NCBI GenBank assembly: GCA_002067965.1
Contig: MVRN01000123.1
Span: 1-64,000, forward strand
Direction: 5' to 3'
DNA from: Pelotomaculum sp. PtaU1.Bin035
GTDB lineage: Bacteria; Bacillota; Desulfotomaculia; Desulfotomaculales; Pelotomaculaceae
Length of the DNA: 64,000 nucleotides
A program made the position numbers and the translations under genes. The notes beneath the pieces are model-generated. The model was not told where the DNA came from and made no database searches. It worked only from the letters and a program-made list of their open reading frames with translations. Below, one piece after another: positions 8,937-18,460 of the stretch (its first letter is position 1; each line of letters begins with the position of its first letter).

Positions 8937-9896
8937 ATGAAAATTTTAATAAAAATTTGGCGGAATTTTGCCGGTGACCAGCGCGGTTTTGCTCTGGTCA
9001 TAATTACTGTCGGAATAGCGGCTTTGCTGGGTTTTACGGCACTGGTAACAGATATCGGAATGCTTGTCCTTAACAAGCAACAATTATTCAATGCCGTCGA
9101 CGCGGCTGCCCTGGCCGGGGCGCAGGAACTACCGTTAAACCCGGTTCTAGCAAAAAACACCGCGGAAAACTACGCTCTGGCGAATGGCTGCAGCATTGAC
9201 CAGCCAACAGTTTCAGACGATAATGGCCGTCAGGATTCAAAGATAACGGTCGCGGCGACAAAGCAGGTAAACTTTATTTTTGCCAGGGTACTTGGCATAA
9301 ACTCCGGAACTGTAAGCGCGCGGGCATCCGCCAGGGTGGCGGGTCTAAGTTCCTTCAAAGGCGCAGCGCCTTTGGCCGTGCCCAATCAGACTTTTGATTT
9401 CAACACCAGGTACATTCTGAAACAAGGATCCAACAGTCCCGCCCCCTCCCCCCTCGGTCCGGGCACATACGGCGCCCTTTCCCTGGGCGGAAGCGGCTCA
9501 AGCAATTACGAGGACAACCTAAAATACGGCTACGAGGGACAGCTTGTTGTTGGAGACGAGATCAGCACTGAAACAGGAAACATGTCAAATCCAACCAAAC
9601 GGGCCATAGACTACCGTATCGGACTATGCACACATTCTCCTGAATGCACCCCCTCCCATTTTGATCCGGGATGTCCCAGGATCCTTATTGTACCGGTTTA
9701 CGAACCTATTGTTATTGTCCAGGGACAGGTAAAAAAGATCAAGATAATCGGTTTCGCCGCTTTCCTGGTGGATAGAGTGACTGCACAAGGTAATGAAAAC
9801 TATATTGAAGGCTGTTTCATAAAGATGGCAGCTGAGGGAGAATCCGCGTCAAGCCAGGCGGACTATGGCCTGCAAGGTGTTAAATTAATTGAATAA
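8937..9896 (+). CDS. tadG: TadG-like pilus assembly protein
   Basis: 319 residues. The N-terminal type IV-like segment (DQRGFALVIITVGIAALLG) is followed by the TadG-typical DIGMLVLNKQQLFNAVDAAA block. The rest is an extracytoplasmic region with a Cys cluster (CTHSPEC, then DPGC) that may form disulfides. It lacks an obvious von Willebrand A domain, unlike long proteobacterial TadG. AACGGAGG precedes the start, 11 bases after tadE. Confidence 0.85.
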   Translation: MKILIKIWRNFAGDQRGFALVIITVGIAALLGFTALVTDIGMLVLNKQQLFNAVDAAALAGAQELPLNPVLAKNTAENYALANGCSIDQPTVSDDNGRQDSKITVAATKQVNFIFARVLGINSGTVSARASARVAGLSSFKGAAPLAVPNQTFDFNTRYILKQGSNSPAPSPLGPGTYGALSLGGSGSSNYEDNLKYGYEGQLVVGDEISTETGNMSNPTKRAIDYRIGLCTHSPECTPSHFDPGCPRILIVPVYEPIVIVQGQVKKIKIIGFAAFLVDRVTAQGNENYIEGCFIKMAAEGESASSQADYGLQGVKLIE

Positions 9897-9916
9897 CAGA
9901 TAAAGAGGTGGTCAAC

Positions 9917-10645
9917 ATGAAAAATAAGCTGATCTTGATCCTGGCCGTGATCGTTGGCCTGGTCGCAGCCGGTGGAATATATATGTTCTTGGTACAAATG
10001 GAAAAAACCTATCAAGTTAACGGCAATTTTGGTAAAGTCGCCGTAGCCCGCCAGCGGATCCCGGCAAAAACCCAGATAACTTCTCAGATGTTTGAGCTAA
10101 AGGATATGCCCGAGAAATATATCAATGAACGTGCGGCGGTAGATCCCAAGGAAGTCCAGGGCCAAATCGCCAAGTCGGATATTCTGCCAGGTGAGCAAGT
10201 TCTCCTGGACAAGCTCGCCAAAGACAAGGATGCTTCCGACAGCCTCTCTTTCCTGCTCCAGCCTGGCAAGCGGGCAGTAACAATAGCGGTTAATGAAATT
10301 TCCGGCATTGCCGGCCTGGTCAGGCCGGGTGACCGGGTGGACGTTATGGGTACTTTTGATTTACAAGGAGCAGTTGGCCAGGAAAAATCCAGTATGACAA
10401 GCTTGTTGATCCAGAACGCCTATGTCCTGTCCACAGACCAGTCAACCAACCCGGCTGCGGGAAACAGCCAGGACGGCAAAAAAGCTGCGCCAGCCCATGT
10501 CTTAACACTTTCGGTCACCCCCGAGCAGGCTCAGCCCCTGATTCTTTGTTCTGAAAAAGGGTCTATCCGTCTTCTTCTCCGCTCGGCAACCGATCAGGAA
10601 ATAATTGCCCTTCCGTCAATAAAAATGAACCAACTTGTCCGTTAA
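9917..10645 (+). CDS. cpaB: Flp pilus assembly protein CpaB/RcpC (SAF domain)
   Basis: 242 residues. One N-terminal membrane anchor (ILILAVIVGLVAAGGIYMF) is followed by a SAF domain (VAVARQRIPAKTQITSQMF) and the RcpC/CpaB region (GKRAVTIAVNEISGIAGLV and RPGDRVDVMGTFD). ATG 9917 is preferred over the in-frame GTG at 9908, which overlaps the AGAGGTGG ribosome site. CpaB is the periplasmic or cell-surface assembly component of Tad systems. Confidence 0.92.
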   Translation: MKNKLILILAVIVGLVAAGGIYMFLVQMEKTYQVNGNFGKVAVARQRIPAKTQITSQMFELKDMPEKYINERAAVDPKEVQGQIAKSDILPGEQVLLDKLAKDKDASDSLSFLLQPGKRAVTIAVNEISGIAGLVRPGDRVDVMGTFDLQGAVGQEKSSMTSLLIQNAYVLSTDQSTNPAAGNSQDGKKAAPAHVLTLSVTPEQAQPLILCSEKGSIRLLLRSATDQEIIALPSIKMNQLVR

Positions 10646-10660
10646 AAGGGGGTTATATTT

Positions 10661-11884
10661 TTGAGCGAAACCAGTGTGCTCGTTGTTGATGACATTGCCA
10701 ACACCCGTGAAGATATTAAACGCCTGCTATATTTTGAAGAAGACATCTCGGTTGTAGGAGAGGCGGGCAGCGGGGAAGAAGCCCTGCGGCTGGCTGAAAA
10801 CCTCCACCCGGACGTCGTCCTGATGGACATCAATATGCCCGGAATGGACGGAATCACGGCTTCCGAGGCAATTTCAACCAAAATGCCCGATACCGCTATC
10901 GTAATCGTTTCTATTCAGGGGGAGCCTGAGTACCTGAAAAAAGCCATGGCCGCGGGCGCCAGGGATTACCTTGTAAAACCTTTCAGCAGCAGCGACTTGG
11001 CCGAGACCATCCGCCGCGTCAGCAATTCATACAGGATACGGGCGGCCAGCGCCACTAAGCCGCCCGTTACCGAAATATCACAGGAACCGGACCGCCCGGC
11101 AAACAGGATAATAATGGTTTTCTCAAGTAAGGGGGGAGTCGGAAGGACTACCCTATCCTGCAACCTGGCCGTGTGCCTTGCCCAGGAAACCAGAAAAAAA
11201 GTCGCACTTGTGGACCTCAATTTACAGGGTGGCGATGTGGCGGTAATGCTTAACCTTTCTCCCAGGGGTACGATTGCCGAAATGGTGCAGGAGGAGGACC
11301 GGCTGGAATACTCCCTTGTTAATACCTACCTGGTCCCGCACATGTCAGGGCTGAAGATCCTCCCGGCCCCCTTGCGTCCTGAGCATGCGGAAACTGTCAC
11401 AGCAAGTCATGTGGAAGAAATACTCACCCTGTTAAAAAATAATTTTGACATTGTTATAGTTGATACTTCCCCGCTATTTAACGACCTGAACCTGTGCGTG
11501 CTAGAAATGGCTGACGATATTCTCTTGACTTTCACACGGGACCTTCCGGCCATCAAGCACGTTAAAACCGACCTGGAGGTCTTTGACACCCTGAGACTTT
11601 CTAAAAAGGTAAAGCTAGTCTTGAACCAGTCTACCCAGGACTACGGGGTCAAAATTTCAGATCTGGAAAAAAGCCTGAACACTACCCCCGCGGCAATCAT
11701 CCCCTATGATGAGAAAACAGTCTTGTCTTCCATAAATAAAGGACACCCGCTTGTACTGACTCATGCAAACAGCAGGATTGCTCAAATTATTAAAACTTTC
11801 GCCAAAGGATTTGAACCGCCGGTGACCGGCGACACTGCGGAAATCACACATAAGAAGTCGTTTATCAACAAGCTCTTCAGCTAG
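10661..11884 (+). CDS. cpaE: CpaE/TadZ-like protein: receiver domain fused to a ParA/MinD ATPase
   Basis: 407 residues, localisation factor of Tad pili. Residues 1-125 form a receiver domain that keeps the phospho-Asp (HPDVVLMDINMPG) and the conserved Lys (DYLVKPF). Residues about 145-390 form a MinD-like ATPase with the deviant Walker A FSSKGGVGRTT and the block IVIVDTSPLFNDLN. Many CpaE proteins have a degenerate receiver; here the acceptor site is intact, so phosphorylation by a kinase such as the upstream DegS-like protein is possible (inference). TTG start behind AAAGGGGG. Confidence 0.9.
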   Translation: MSETSVLVVDDIANTREDIKRLLYFEEDISVVGEAGSGEEALRLAENLHPDVVLMDINMPGMDGITASEAISTKMPDTAIVIVSIQGEPEYLKKAMAAGARDYLVKPFSSSDLAETIRRVSNSYRIRAASATKPPVTEISQEPDRPANRIIMVFSSKGGVGRTTLSCNLAVCLAQETRKKVALVDLNLQGGDVAVMLNLSPRGTIAEMVQEEDRLEYSLVNTYLVPHMSGLKILPAPLRPEHAETVTASHVEEILTLLKNNFDIVIVDTSPLFNDLNLCVLEMADDILLTFTRDLPAIKHVKTDLEVFDTLRLSKKVKLVLNQSTQDYGVKISDLEKSLNTTPAAIIPYDEKTVLSSINKGHPLVLTHANSRIAQIIKTFAKGFEPPVTGDTAEITHKKSFINKLFS

Positions 11885-11953
11885 TAACGGCAGGTTCCCG
11901 AAGAACCCTTTCCAACCGGGGGATTTACCGGAAAATACGGAGGTGAAGGTACA

Positions 11954-12400
11954 ATGTCACTGCTGGCCAGATTGGAAAAACAAAAAACATATCAAACGGA
12001 AAGAAATGAAAAACAGGAAAAAAACCTGGCCCCTGCAAAAAAAGATCCTTATGAGCAGCTAAAAATCACTATTCACAAAAAAATAATTGAAGAACTAAAA
12101 GATTTAGCCACAGATAATGATAATAGCCCGGAAGCGTTTTCCTCAAAAATTGAAGAAACAGTCCTGGGCATTTTAGAAAATGAGGGGGAACACATTCCCC
12201 GCCTGGACCGGATGCGTATCGCCAAGGAAATATGCGATGACGCCATCGCCTTCGGGCCGATTACCCCGCTGTTAAATGACCCGGAAATAACCGAGGTGAT
12301 GGTTAACGGCCCTGATAAGGTTTACGTTGAAAAAAAAGGGAAGATCGAGCTGACGGAGGTGTTTTTCCGCAATAACAGCCACATTATGCATGTATATTGA
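11954..12400 (+). CDS. cpaF: CpaF/TadA pilus ATPase, N-terminal fragment (frameshifted)
   Basis: This is the N-terminal third of the secretion ATPase that powers Flp pilus assembly (coiled region, then [22 protein letters not shown]). The frame breaks at [11 protein letters not shown]. The expected CpaF continuation (VIERIV, then [14 protein letters not shown]) resumes one base forward in the next frame, so one extra base around 12390-12399 explains the break. A ribosome site (ACGGAGGTGAAG) precedes the ATG. As read, the protein has lost its whole ATPase core. Confidence 0.85.
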   Translation: MSLLARLEKQKTYQTERNEKQEKNLAPAKKDPYEQLKITIHKKIIEELKDLATDNDNSPEAFSSKIEETVLGILENEGEHIPRLDRMRIAKEICDDAIAFGPITPLLNDPEITEVMVNGPDKVYVEKKGKIELTEVFFRNNSHIMHVY

Positions 12401-13313
12401 AAGAATTGTAACCCCCCTGGGCAGGCGAATAGATGAAAGCATGCCGATGGTTGACGCCCGCCTGCCGGACGGCTCAAGAGTAAATGCCATTATTCCTCCT
12501 TTAGCATTGAACGGCCCCACTATCACCATCCGGAAATTTTTTAAAGATCCGCTTACTATTGACGACTTGGTCGGCTTCGGCACACTGACACCTCAGATTG
12601 CCAGTTTTCTGGAAGCCTGCGTCAGGGCAAGACTTAATATCGTTGTTTCCGGTGGAACAGGCAGTGGTAAAACCACCACACTCAATATTCTTTCATCATT
12701 TATTCCTGATAATGAGAGGATAATTACCATAGAGGACGCGGCGGAACTCCAGCTGAGGCAGGAACACCTGATCACCCTGGAAAGCCGCCCGCCCAATATT
12801 GAAGGAAAAGGCTCGATCACCATCCGGGATCTTGTGCGGAACGCTTTGCGGATGCGCCCGGACCGGATTGTGATAGGGGAAGTCCGCAGCGGCGAAGCGC
12901 TGGACATGCTGCAGGCAATGAACACCGGCCATGACGGCTCCCTCACTACAGGCCACGCCAATTCACCCCGGGATATGCTCTCCCGGCTGGAAACCATGGT
13001 ATTGATGGCCGGTATGGAACTGCCTGTTAAGGCTATCAGGGAACAGATCTCTTCCGCCATCGACTTGATTATCCACCAGAGCCGCTTGCGGGACGGCTCG
13101 CGAAAAATCACCCATATTACGGAAGTCCAGGGTATGGAAGGGGATATAATAGTCCTTCAAGATATTTACGTTTACAAACAGGAAGGCGCTAACTCCGAAG
13201 GCAATGTCAAGGGCAGATTTATTGCCACCGGGATAAGGCCCAAGTTCCTCGGGCAACTGGAGTCTTACGGAATAATCCTGCCATATGAGGCCTTCGACCC
13301 CTCTATACTGTAA
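12390..13313 (+). CDS. cpaF: CpaF/TadA pilus ATPase, catalytic fragment (frameshifted)
   Basis: Holds the complete ATPase core: Walker [16 protein letters not shown], the Asp-box/Glu region [12 protein letters not shown], the [17 protein letters not shown] Walker B region and the [13 protein letters not shown] His box. The ATG at 12390 has no ribosome site of its own and lies inside the upstream fragment, so independent translation is unlikely. Removing one base near 12395 restores a normal CpaF of about 455 residues. This is either a real pseudogene, which would disable the pilus, or a sequencing error. Confidence 0.88.
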   Translation: MYIERIVTPLGRRIDESMPMVDARLPDGSRVNAIIPPLALNGPTITIRKFFKDPLTIDDLVGFGTLTPQIASFLEACVRARLNIVVSGGTGSGKTTTLNILSSFIPDNERIITIEDAAELQLRQEHLITLESRPPNIEGKGSITIRDLVRNALRMRPDRIVIGEVRSGEALDMLQAMNTGHDGSLTTGHANSPRDMLSRLETMVLMAGMELPVKAIREQISSAIDLIIHQSRLRDGSRKITHITEVQGMEGDIIVLQDIYVYKQEGANSEGNVKGRFIATGIRPKFLGQLESYGIILPYEAFDPSIL

Positions 13314-13337
13314 TATCTTAACGGGAGGTATAATTGT

Positions 13338-14309
13338 TTGGACCTTTCTACAATAGCGTGCTTGACTTTCCTTACAGTTTTTCTGTCATTCCTTGGCGTT
13401 CAGCAGCTAAAAGCAGGCGCTCAGGAAATGGTTTCCATGCGCGTCAACCGGATCGCCGGTGACAGGATGCGGGGCGCACTGGCCGGTATTAAAAAGAAAA
13501 ACGATAATACAGGAACGGGCCGAAAGGTCCTTGAAATAACCGGCAAACTGTTTACCGCCCTGAAAGCAGCAGAAAAGGTGGACGCCCAACTTGCCAAGGC
13601 TGATATACCACTGAAGGGTGAGGAATTTTTGGGACTTATCATGATCCTGTCTCTGGGAGGCGGGCTGTTTATTGTCCTGCTTACCGGAAGCCCCGCGGCC
13701 GGACTCCTGGCTGCCGTTCTAGGTGCGTACCTGCCCCACTTTGGACTACGGATGGCAAAAGCAAAGAGGCTCAACAAATTTAACGGGCAGATCGGTGACG
13801 CCCTGGTCATTATGGCAAACTCCTTACGCTCGGGGTTCAGCTTTTTGCAAGCCATGGACATGGTACGCAAAGAAATACCCAATCCAATTGCCAAAGAATT
13901 CGGGGTGGCCCTTCAAGAAATGAACTGGGGAACGCCTACAGAAGAAGCCCTCTTAAACATGGCCTCGCGGGTAAATAGCGAAGATCTTGAACTGGTTGTA
14001 ACCGCCGTGCTGATCCAGCGGCAGGTCGGGGGCAACCTGGCGGAAGTGCTTGACAATATCGCCAACACAATCAGAGAAAGGGTCCGTATTAAAGGCGAAA
14101 TTAAAACTCTCACCGCCCAGGGCAGAATATCAGGTCTGATCATCGGCCTCCTCCCCGCCCTCTTAACAATTGTTATATACCTGTTAAATCCTGACTATAT
14201 CAAGCTGCTGTTCAGCAGCAAAGCCGGCCTGATGATGGTTAGTATCGCTGTTCTGTCTCAAATCCTGGGGCTGACCTTAATAAAGAAAATTGTTCAAATT
14301 CCGGTTTAG
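13338..14309 (+). CDS. tadB: Tad inner-membrane platform protein TadB
   Basis: 323 residues. T2SSF domain (about 160-290) with DALVIMANSLRSGFSFLQAM, typical of TadB. Hydrophobic segments near the N-terminus, around 100-130, and two at the C-terminus. TTG start after GGGAGG. With TadC it forms the membrane platform on which the CpaF ATPase acts. Confidence 0.9.
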   Translation: MDLSTIACLTFLTVFLSFLGVQQLKAGAQEMVSMRVNRIAGDRMRGALAGIKKKNDNTGTGRKVLEITGKLFTALKAAEKVDAQLAKADIPLKGEEFLGLIMILSLGGGLFIVLLTGSPAAGLLAAVLGAYLPHFGLRMAKAKRLNKFNGQIGDALVIMANSLRSGFSFLQAMDMVRKEIPNPIAKEFGVALQEMNWGTPTEEALLNMASRVNSEDLELVVTAVLIQRQVGGNLAEVLDNIANTIRERVRIKGEIKTLTAQGRISGLIIGLLPALLTIVIYLLNPDYIKLLFSSKAGLMMVSIAVLSQILGLTLIKKIVQIPV

Positions 14310-14320
14310 GAGGGTTGCAT

Positions 14321-15238
14321 TTGTTTGGATTTATTAGCGCTGTTGTTTTTATCGAATTCATTCTATTAACACTGGTCATTCATAACTTTATTTCTAAAGA
14401 GCGCCGGGAGGTGGAAAAAAGGGTCACCGAGGTAGTGGGCAAGCGCGCCGCCTCAGTCCGGGAGCAGGAGTTAAAAGCTCCGTTATACAGGAGGGCAATC
14501 AAACCGCTGTTGATAAAAATGTCCACTCTAATGGTTAAAATGCTGCCCGCGGAAAAAGAAGCAGAACTTGGTCAAAAAATTGCCCGGGCAGGTATTAATG
14601 AAAAGATCGCTCCGAAGGAACTTCTTGTTATTAAGTACCTGGCGGCTGCCGGGACTGCCGCCCTCTTGTGGACAATCAGTGAAATTATGAGCGGAAATCC
14701 TATCCAGGCCGTTTTAATGGGATGCGCCGGCCTTGGATTGGGGTGGCTTTCACCGGATTTCTACGTGAACAGGAAGGGGCTGTCGCGCAAACAAGAAGTT
14801 GAAAAAAACCTCCCTGACGTCCTTGACCTGCTCACAGTAAGTGTGGAAGCAGGCCTTGGTTTCGACGGAGCACTGATGAAGGTGGTGGAAAAAACCAAGG
14901 GTATACTCTACGAGGAATTTACCATGATGCTTCAGGAAATAAAGATGGGCCGGCCCAGGACTGAAGCGCTGCGGGATTTATCCAAGCGCACGGATGTAGA
15001 CGACCTATCCACTTTTACCGGATCGGTCATTTTGGCCGATCAGTTGGGAATCAGCGTAGGCAACATATTACGCCTGCAATCCGAGCAAATACGCCTGAAA
15101 CGTCGACAGCGGGCTGAAGAAATGGCCATGAAAGCTCCGGTAAAAATGCTGATTCCAATGGTATTGTTTATCTTCCCGGCAATATTCGTGGTTCTGCTGG
15201 GACCGGCAGCCATTCAAATCAGCAAAGCCTTCAGATGA
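14321..15238 (+). CDS. tadC: Tad inner-membrane platform protein TadC
   Basis: About 305 residues. T2SSF domain with NLPDVLDLLTVSVEAGLGFD and the GRPRTEALRDLSKRT segment typical of TadC, plus two C-terminal membrane helices. The TTG at 14321 is chosen because AGGAGGG ends 7 bases earlier; the TTG at 14315 abuts that site. It begins 11 bases after tadB and is probably translated from the same mRNA. Confidence 0.9.
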   Translation: MFGFISAVVFIEFILLTLVIHNFISKERREVEKRVTEVVGKRAASVREQELKAPLYRRAIKPLLIKMSTLMVKMLPAEKEAELGQKIARAGINEKIAPKELLVIKYLAAAGTAALLWTISEIMSGNPIQAVLMGCAGLGLGWLSPDFYVNRKGLSRKQEVEKNLPDVLDLLTVSVEAGLGFDGALMKVVEKTKGILYEEFTMMLQEIKMGRPRTEALRDLSKRTDVDDLSTFTGSVILADQLGISVGNILRLQSEQIRLKRRQRAEEMAMKAPVKMLIPMVLFIFPAIFVVLLGPAAIQISKAFR

Positions 15239-15273
15239 ATATATATTAATCCAATTTATACCGAGGTGGAACA

Positions 15274-15633
15274 ATGCTACTTGTTAATTTAACCAATGAA
15301 ACTATCCTGGCCGATCATATTGAGGTGGCAAGCAGCTTTAACAAGCGCTTGAAGGGATTAATCGGCAGGTCCTCCTTGAATCACGGAGAAGCTCTAATTC
15401 TCTTGCCATGCAATTCAATTCATACGTTTTTCATGAATTTTCCTATCGATATCCTTTTTATTGATAAAGAAATGGTTGTCCTTCAAGCTATCAAAAACAT
15501 AAGGCCATTCCGGTTCAGTCCCGTAATTCACCGCTCTCACATGGTAATAGAACTTCCGGCCGGGCGCCTTGCCGCTACCGGCGCCGGGGTAGGACACCAC
15601 CTGCAATTCATTTTCAAGGAGGCAGCATCATGA
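15274..15633 (+). CDS. DUF192 family protein
   Basis: 119 residues. The DUF192 hallmarks are visible: FNKRLKGLIGR, then CNSIHTFFMNFPIDILFID near the middle and ELPAGRLAATGAGVGHHL near the end. Function unknown; members are often secreted, but no signal peptide is seen here. Many Tad clusters in Gram-positive bacteria carry a DUF192 gene. It overlaps the start of the next gene (ATGA). Confidence 0.85.
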   Translation: MLLVNLTNETILADHIEVASSFNKRLKGLIGRSSLNHGEALILLPCNSIHTFFMNFPIDILFIDKEMVVLQAIKNIRPFRFSPVIHRSHMVIELPAGRLAATGAGVGHHLQFIFKEAAS

Positions 15634-17303
15634 AATTCAAAAGAATATTTGAAATAAACAGGTTAAGGATTTCAGTCGCAACTAAAATAGCTATAGCCTT
15701 GAGCCTGTTGATCTCGTTTTTAATGGCGGCAATAGGAACTTCAGTCTTTTTACGTGACCAGGCTATTTTCAAAAGACAGCTTGAGGAAAAAGGCTGGAAT
15801 ATCGTCCACACGGCCCTCCAGTTTTCAGGCAATTATATGCAGGCAGGCAACACGGAGTTACTGAATAACCTTGTTAAAACAGTCGGCACTTTCCAGGATA
15901 TAAGCTATGTAATGGTTCTTGACGCCGGGGGAAAAGTTTTGGCCCACACCGACGACAAACAAACCGGCAGTAAAATGAACGATGAAGTGACCAGAAACGC
16001 CTTGGCCTTAAAGGCCAATGTAATGAAAATCTGTAACGATGAGCAAGGGAAACCGGCTGTTATGGATTTCTACGCCCCCATCAATACAGCGGGCGCCACC
16101 ACGGGGTACCTACGCCTGGGTGTCGACCTCACCGGACTGAATAAACATGCGCGTGAGACGGTTATCAATATTATCCTGATCTGCTTGGCAGCGATCATGG
16201 CCGGTATTTTTCTGGCAGCGCTTATAAGCAAACGAATTCTGAAGAAACCGTTGCGGGCTCTTACCGCCGCCACTGAAAAATTGGCAACCGGAGACTTTTC
16301 TTATAAGGTCCCGGTCTATATGAAGGATGAACTTGGAGATCTGGCTTCCGCCTTTAATACCATGAGTGTACACCTGTCAAACTTGATCCAGTCCGTAAAG
16401 TCCAGCGCCGTGGATATCAACAAATCCGCCGAGCAAATTCTAGGGAGGCTTCAGACATCGGACCGCACCAACAACAGATTGTCTCAAACATTTAATTTAT
16501 TGAAACAGAGTACCGAAGAGCAGGTATCTATTCTGAAGCAGTCCATTTCCCTATCCGGGCAGCTTTCCGACCAGTCCAAACAAGCTATGGACAGCATCCT
16601 CCAAATCCTTAACGAGGTTAACAAAACCTTCCGGATGGGAGAAAACGGAGTATCCGCCATTGCCAAAATTGCCGCAAATATCAAAGAATCCGGCCAGTCC
16701 CTTGAAAATACGAATAACTCACTCAAACAACTGGAAAACAAAGGCCGGCAATTCGGCAAAAACATAGACTATTTTTCAAATCTGCTTAAAAAGAACACTG
16801 CCTGTACCGTACAGGTAGCCCTACAGGCCGCGCGTTCCGGCAATGAAGAACTAACCCGCGCCGCAGAGGAACTGCACAATATTTCTGAAGACTCTTCCAG
16901 GCGGATAAAACAAATGTCCCAGGAACTTGAGGACGTCCAAAACACCTGGAAGGAAGCGGAAACTGCACTGGGCGGAAATATGAAAAGATTGACGGATGGA
17001 CAGGAAGCCGTCAGAGAAGCCGGGGAATCGCTTGAAAAAGTCCTTCAATCTCTTTTGCAGAGCAAAGGTATTATTGAAGAGATCGCTTCCGCCGCCCACC
17101 GGCAGTCTGCCAATATAGAAGACATCAGGCAAGGCCAGAGTGGCATTATAGACGCGCTTCTCAAGTCGATTAATAAAAGTTCAGGCGCAGGCAACGACAC
17201 CAAACTTCAAATGGAAAGCCTGCATGATATAAATTCCCTGGCCAAGAAGCTAATGCGCATGGTGGACCGGCTTAACGTGCTTTCACTACAGTTTAAAGTT
17301 TAA
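15630..17303 (+). CDS. Chemoreceptor-like membrane protein with a degenerate signalling tip
   Basis: 557 residues. TM helix about 20-42, an extracytoplasmic sensor (about 45-175, single-Cache-like), a second TM about 178-200, a HAMP domain (PLRALTAATEKLATGDF, then DELGDLASAFNTM) and a long coiled coil. The methyl-accepting tip normally reads LNAAIEAARAGE-GRGF; here the same place reads TVQVALQAARSGNEEL and the GRGF segment is missing. It may still bind receptor arrays poorly or work as a stand-alone scaffold. Last gene of the Tad cluster; a link between surface sensing and pili is an inference. Confidence 0.85.
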   Translation: MKFKRIFEINRLRISVATKIAIALSLLISFLMAAIGTSVFLRDQAIFKRQLEEKGWNIVHTALQFSGNYMQAGNTELLNNLVKTVGTFQDISYVMVLDAGGKVLAHTDDKQTGSKMNDEVTRNALALKANVMKICNDEQGKPAVMDFYAPINTAGATTGYLRLGVDLTGLNKHARETVINIILICLAAIMAGIFLAALISKRILKKPLRALTAATEKLATGDFSYKVPVYMKDELGDLASAFNTMSVHLSNLIQSVKSSAVDINKSAEQILGRLQTSDRTNNRLSQTFNLLKQSTEEQVSILKQSISLSGQLSDQSKQAMDSILQILNEVNKTFRMGENGVSAIAKIAANIKESGQSLENTNNSLKQLENKGRQFGKNIDYFSNLLKKNTACTVQVALQAARSGNEELTRAAEELHNISEDSSRRIKQMSQELEDVQNTWKEAETALGGNMKRLTDGQEAVREAGESLEKVLQSLLQSKGIIEEIASAAHRQSANIEDIRQGQSGIIDALLKSINKSSGAGNDTKLQMESLHDINSLAKKLMRMVDRLNVLSLQFKV

Positions 17304-17323
17304 TCAACGGGCCAAATGAAATT

Positions 17324-17355
17324 ATTAAGGCTTGCCTTCAGGAGCAAGCCTTAAT
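17324..17355 (+). terminator. Hairpin closing the Tad cluster
   Basis: ATTAAGGCTTGC pairs with GCAAGCCTTAAT around a CTTCAGGA loop, a 12-bp stem. There is no strong T-run; the flanks are AT-rich on both sides, so it could act in either direction. Confidence 0.6.
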
Positions 17356-17482
17356 ATCGTCTATTGCCACATATAATCTCACCGTATTTTTAAAACACCA
17401 AAAATTTAGTGGCACAAAAAAATTAACAGAATATATTATTAGCGTTGGAGGACTAAGGCTTCTACCGGGAGGATGATTAATT

Positions 17483-18454
17483 ATGACGATGCTTGCGGAC
17501 GCAGTCTTCGAGGGAGGCGGCATTAAAGCGTTAGGTATACTTGGCGCCCTGTCGGAAGCAGAACGAAGGGGTTATACCTGGGTTAACGTAGCCGGCACTT
17601 CAGCCGGCGCAATCATCGCATCGTTAGTAGCGGCGGGCTATTCCTCCACCGACATAAGAGTCCTTATCAACGATCTTAATTTTAATATGTTAAAGGATAA
17701 AGACTGGTTGAACCGGATTCCCTATATCGGCCCGGCGCTGAGCTTGTGGTTTGAAAACGGGCTGTATGAAGGTAATTACCTTGAAAATTGGATCCGGAAA
17801 AAGCTGGCTGCCAAAGGAATTAATAAATTCAAAGATCTTGTTTTAAAGGAGTATGAAAATGATCCTAAATACCGTTACAAACTGGTAGTAATAGCCACCG
17901 ATGTGTCCAGACGCAAGCTTTTGAAGCTGCCATACGATATTAAGGATTACAATATCAACCCTGACGATCTTGAAGTATGTAAAGCGGTAAGGATGAGTTC
18001 CACCCTGCCTTTTTTTTATGAACCGTACAAAGTATCGTATATCGACTCCCAAAAACAGCAAAAAAACAGTTATATAATTGACGGAGGTGTCCTAAGCAAC
18101 TTCCCGGTATGGATTTTTGACAGTGAAGAGGTCCCTCCCTGGCCTACCTTTGGCTTTAAAATCGTAGAGTCCGAAGAATCCTCGACTATGCGGCTTAATA
18201 ATCCATTCGCTCTCTTTAAAGCGATAGTATCGACAATGCTGGAAGCCCACGATAAAATTCACGAACTGGACAAAAAAAGCAACCTCCGGACAATATCCAT
18301 TCCGTCTCTCGGTATAAAAACCATTGATTTTGAAATGAGCAAAAAACTCAAGGACAATTTGTATCAATCCGGAGTACAGGCCGCCGTCAATTTCTTTGAA
18401 GGGTGGGATTTTGAAACCTTTAAAATGCTTTGTTCCACAAAAGACTCTAAATGA
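17483..18454 (+). CDS. Patatin-like phospholipase
   Basis: 323-residue acyl hydrolase with the complete catalytic set: oxyanion loop FEGGGIKALG, nucleophile elbow GTSAG (Ser about 42) and the catalytic Asp in IIDGGVLSN. No signal peptide, so probably cytoplasmic or membrane-peripheral. Ribosome site GGGAGGATG lies upstream. It converges with yjbQ, leaving 6 bases between stops. Lipid substrate unknown. Confidence 0.9.
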   Translation: MTMLADAVFEGGGIKALGILGALSEAERRGYTWVNVAGTSAGAIIASLVAAGYSSTDIRVLINDLNFNMLKDKDWLNRIPYIGPALSLWFENGLYEGNYLENWIRKKLAAKGINKFKDLVLKEYENDPKYRYKLVVIATDVSRRKLLKLPYDIKDYNINPDDLEVCKAVRMSSTLPFFYEPYKVSYIDSQKQQKNSYIIDGGVLSNFPVWIFDSEEVPPWPTFGFKIVESEESSTMRLNNPFALFKAIVSTMLEAHDKIHELDKKSNLRTISIPSLGIKTIDFEMSKKLKDNLYQSGVQAAVNFFEGWDFETFKMLCSTKDSK

Positions 18455-18460
18455 TCTGCT

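Noticed and set aside
12390-12400. Programmed frameshift in cpaF
   Set aside because: No slippery heptamer or downstream stimulatory structure was seen, so a mutation or sequencing error is more likely.
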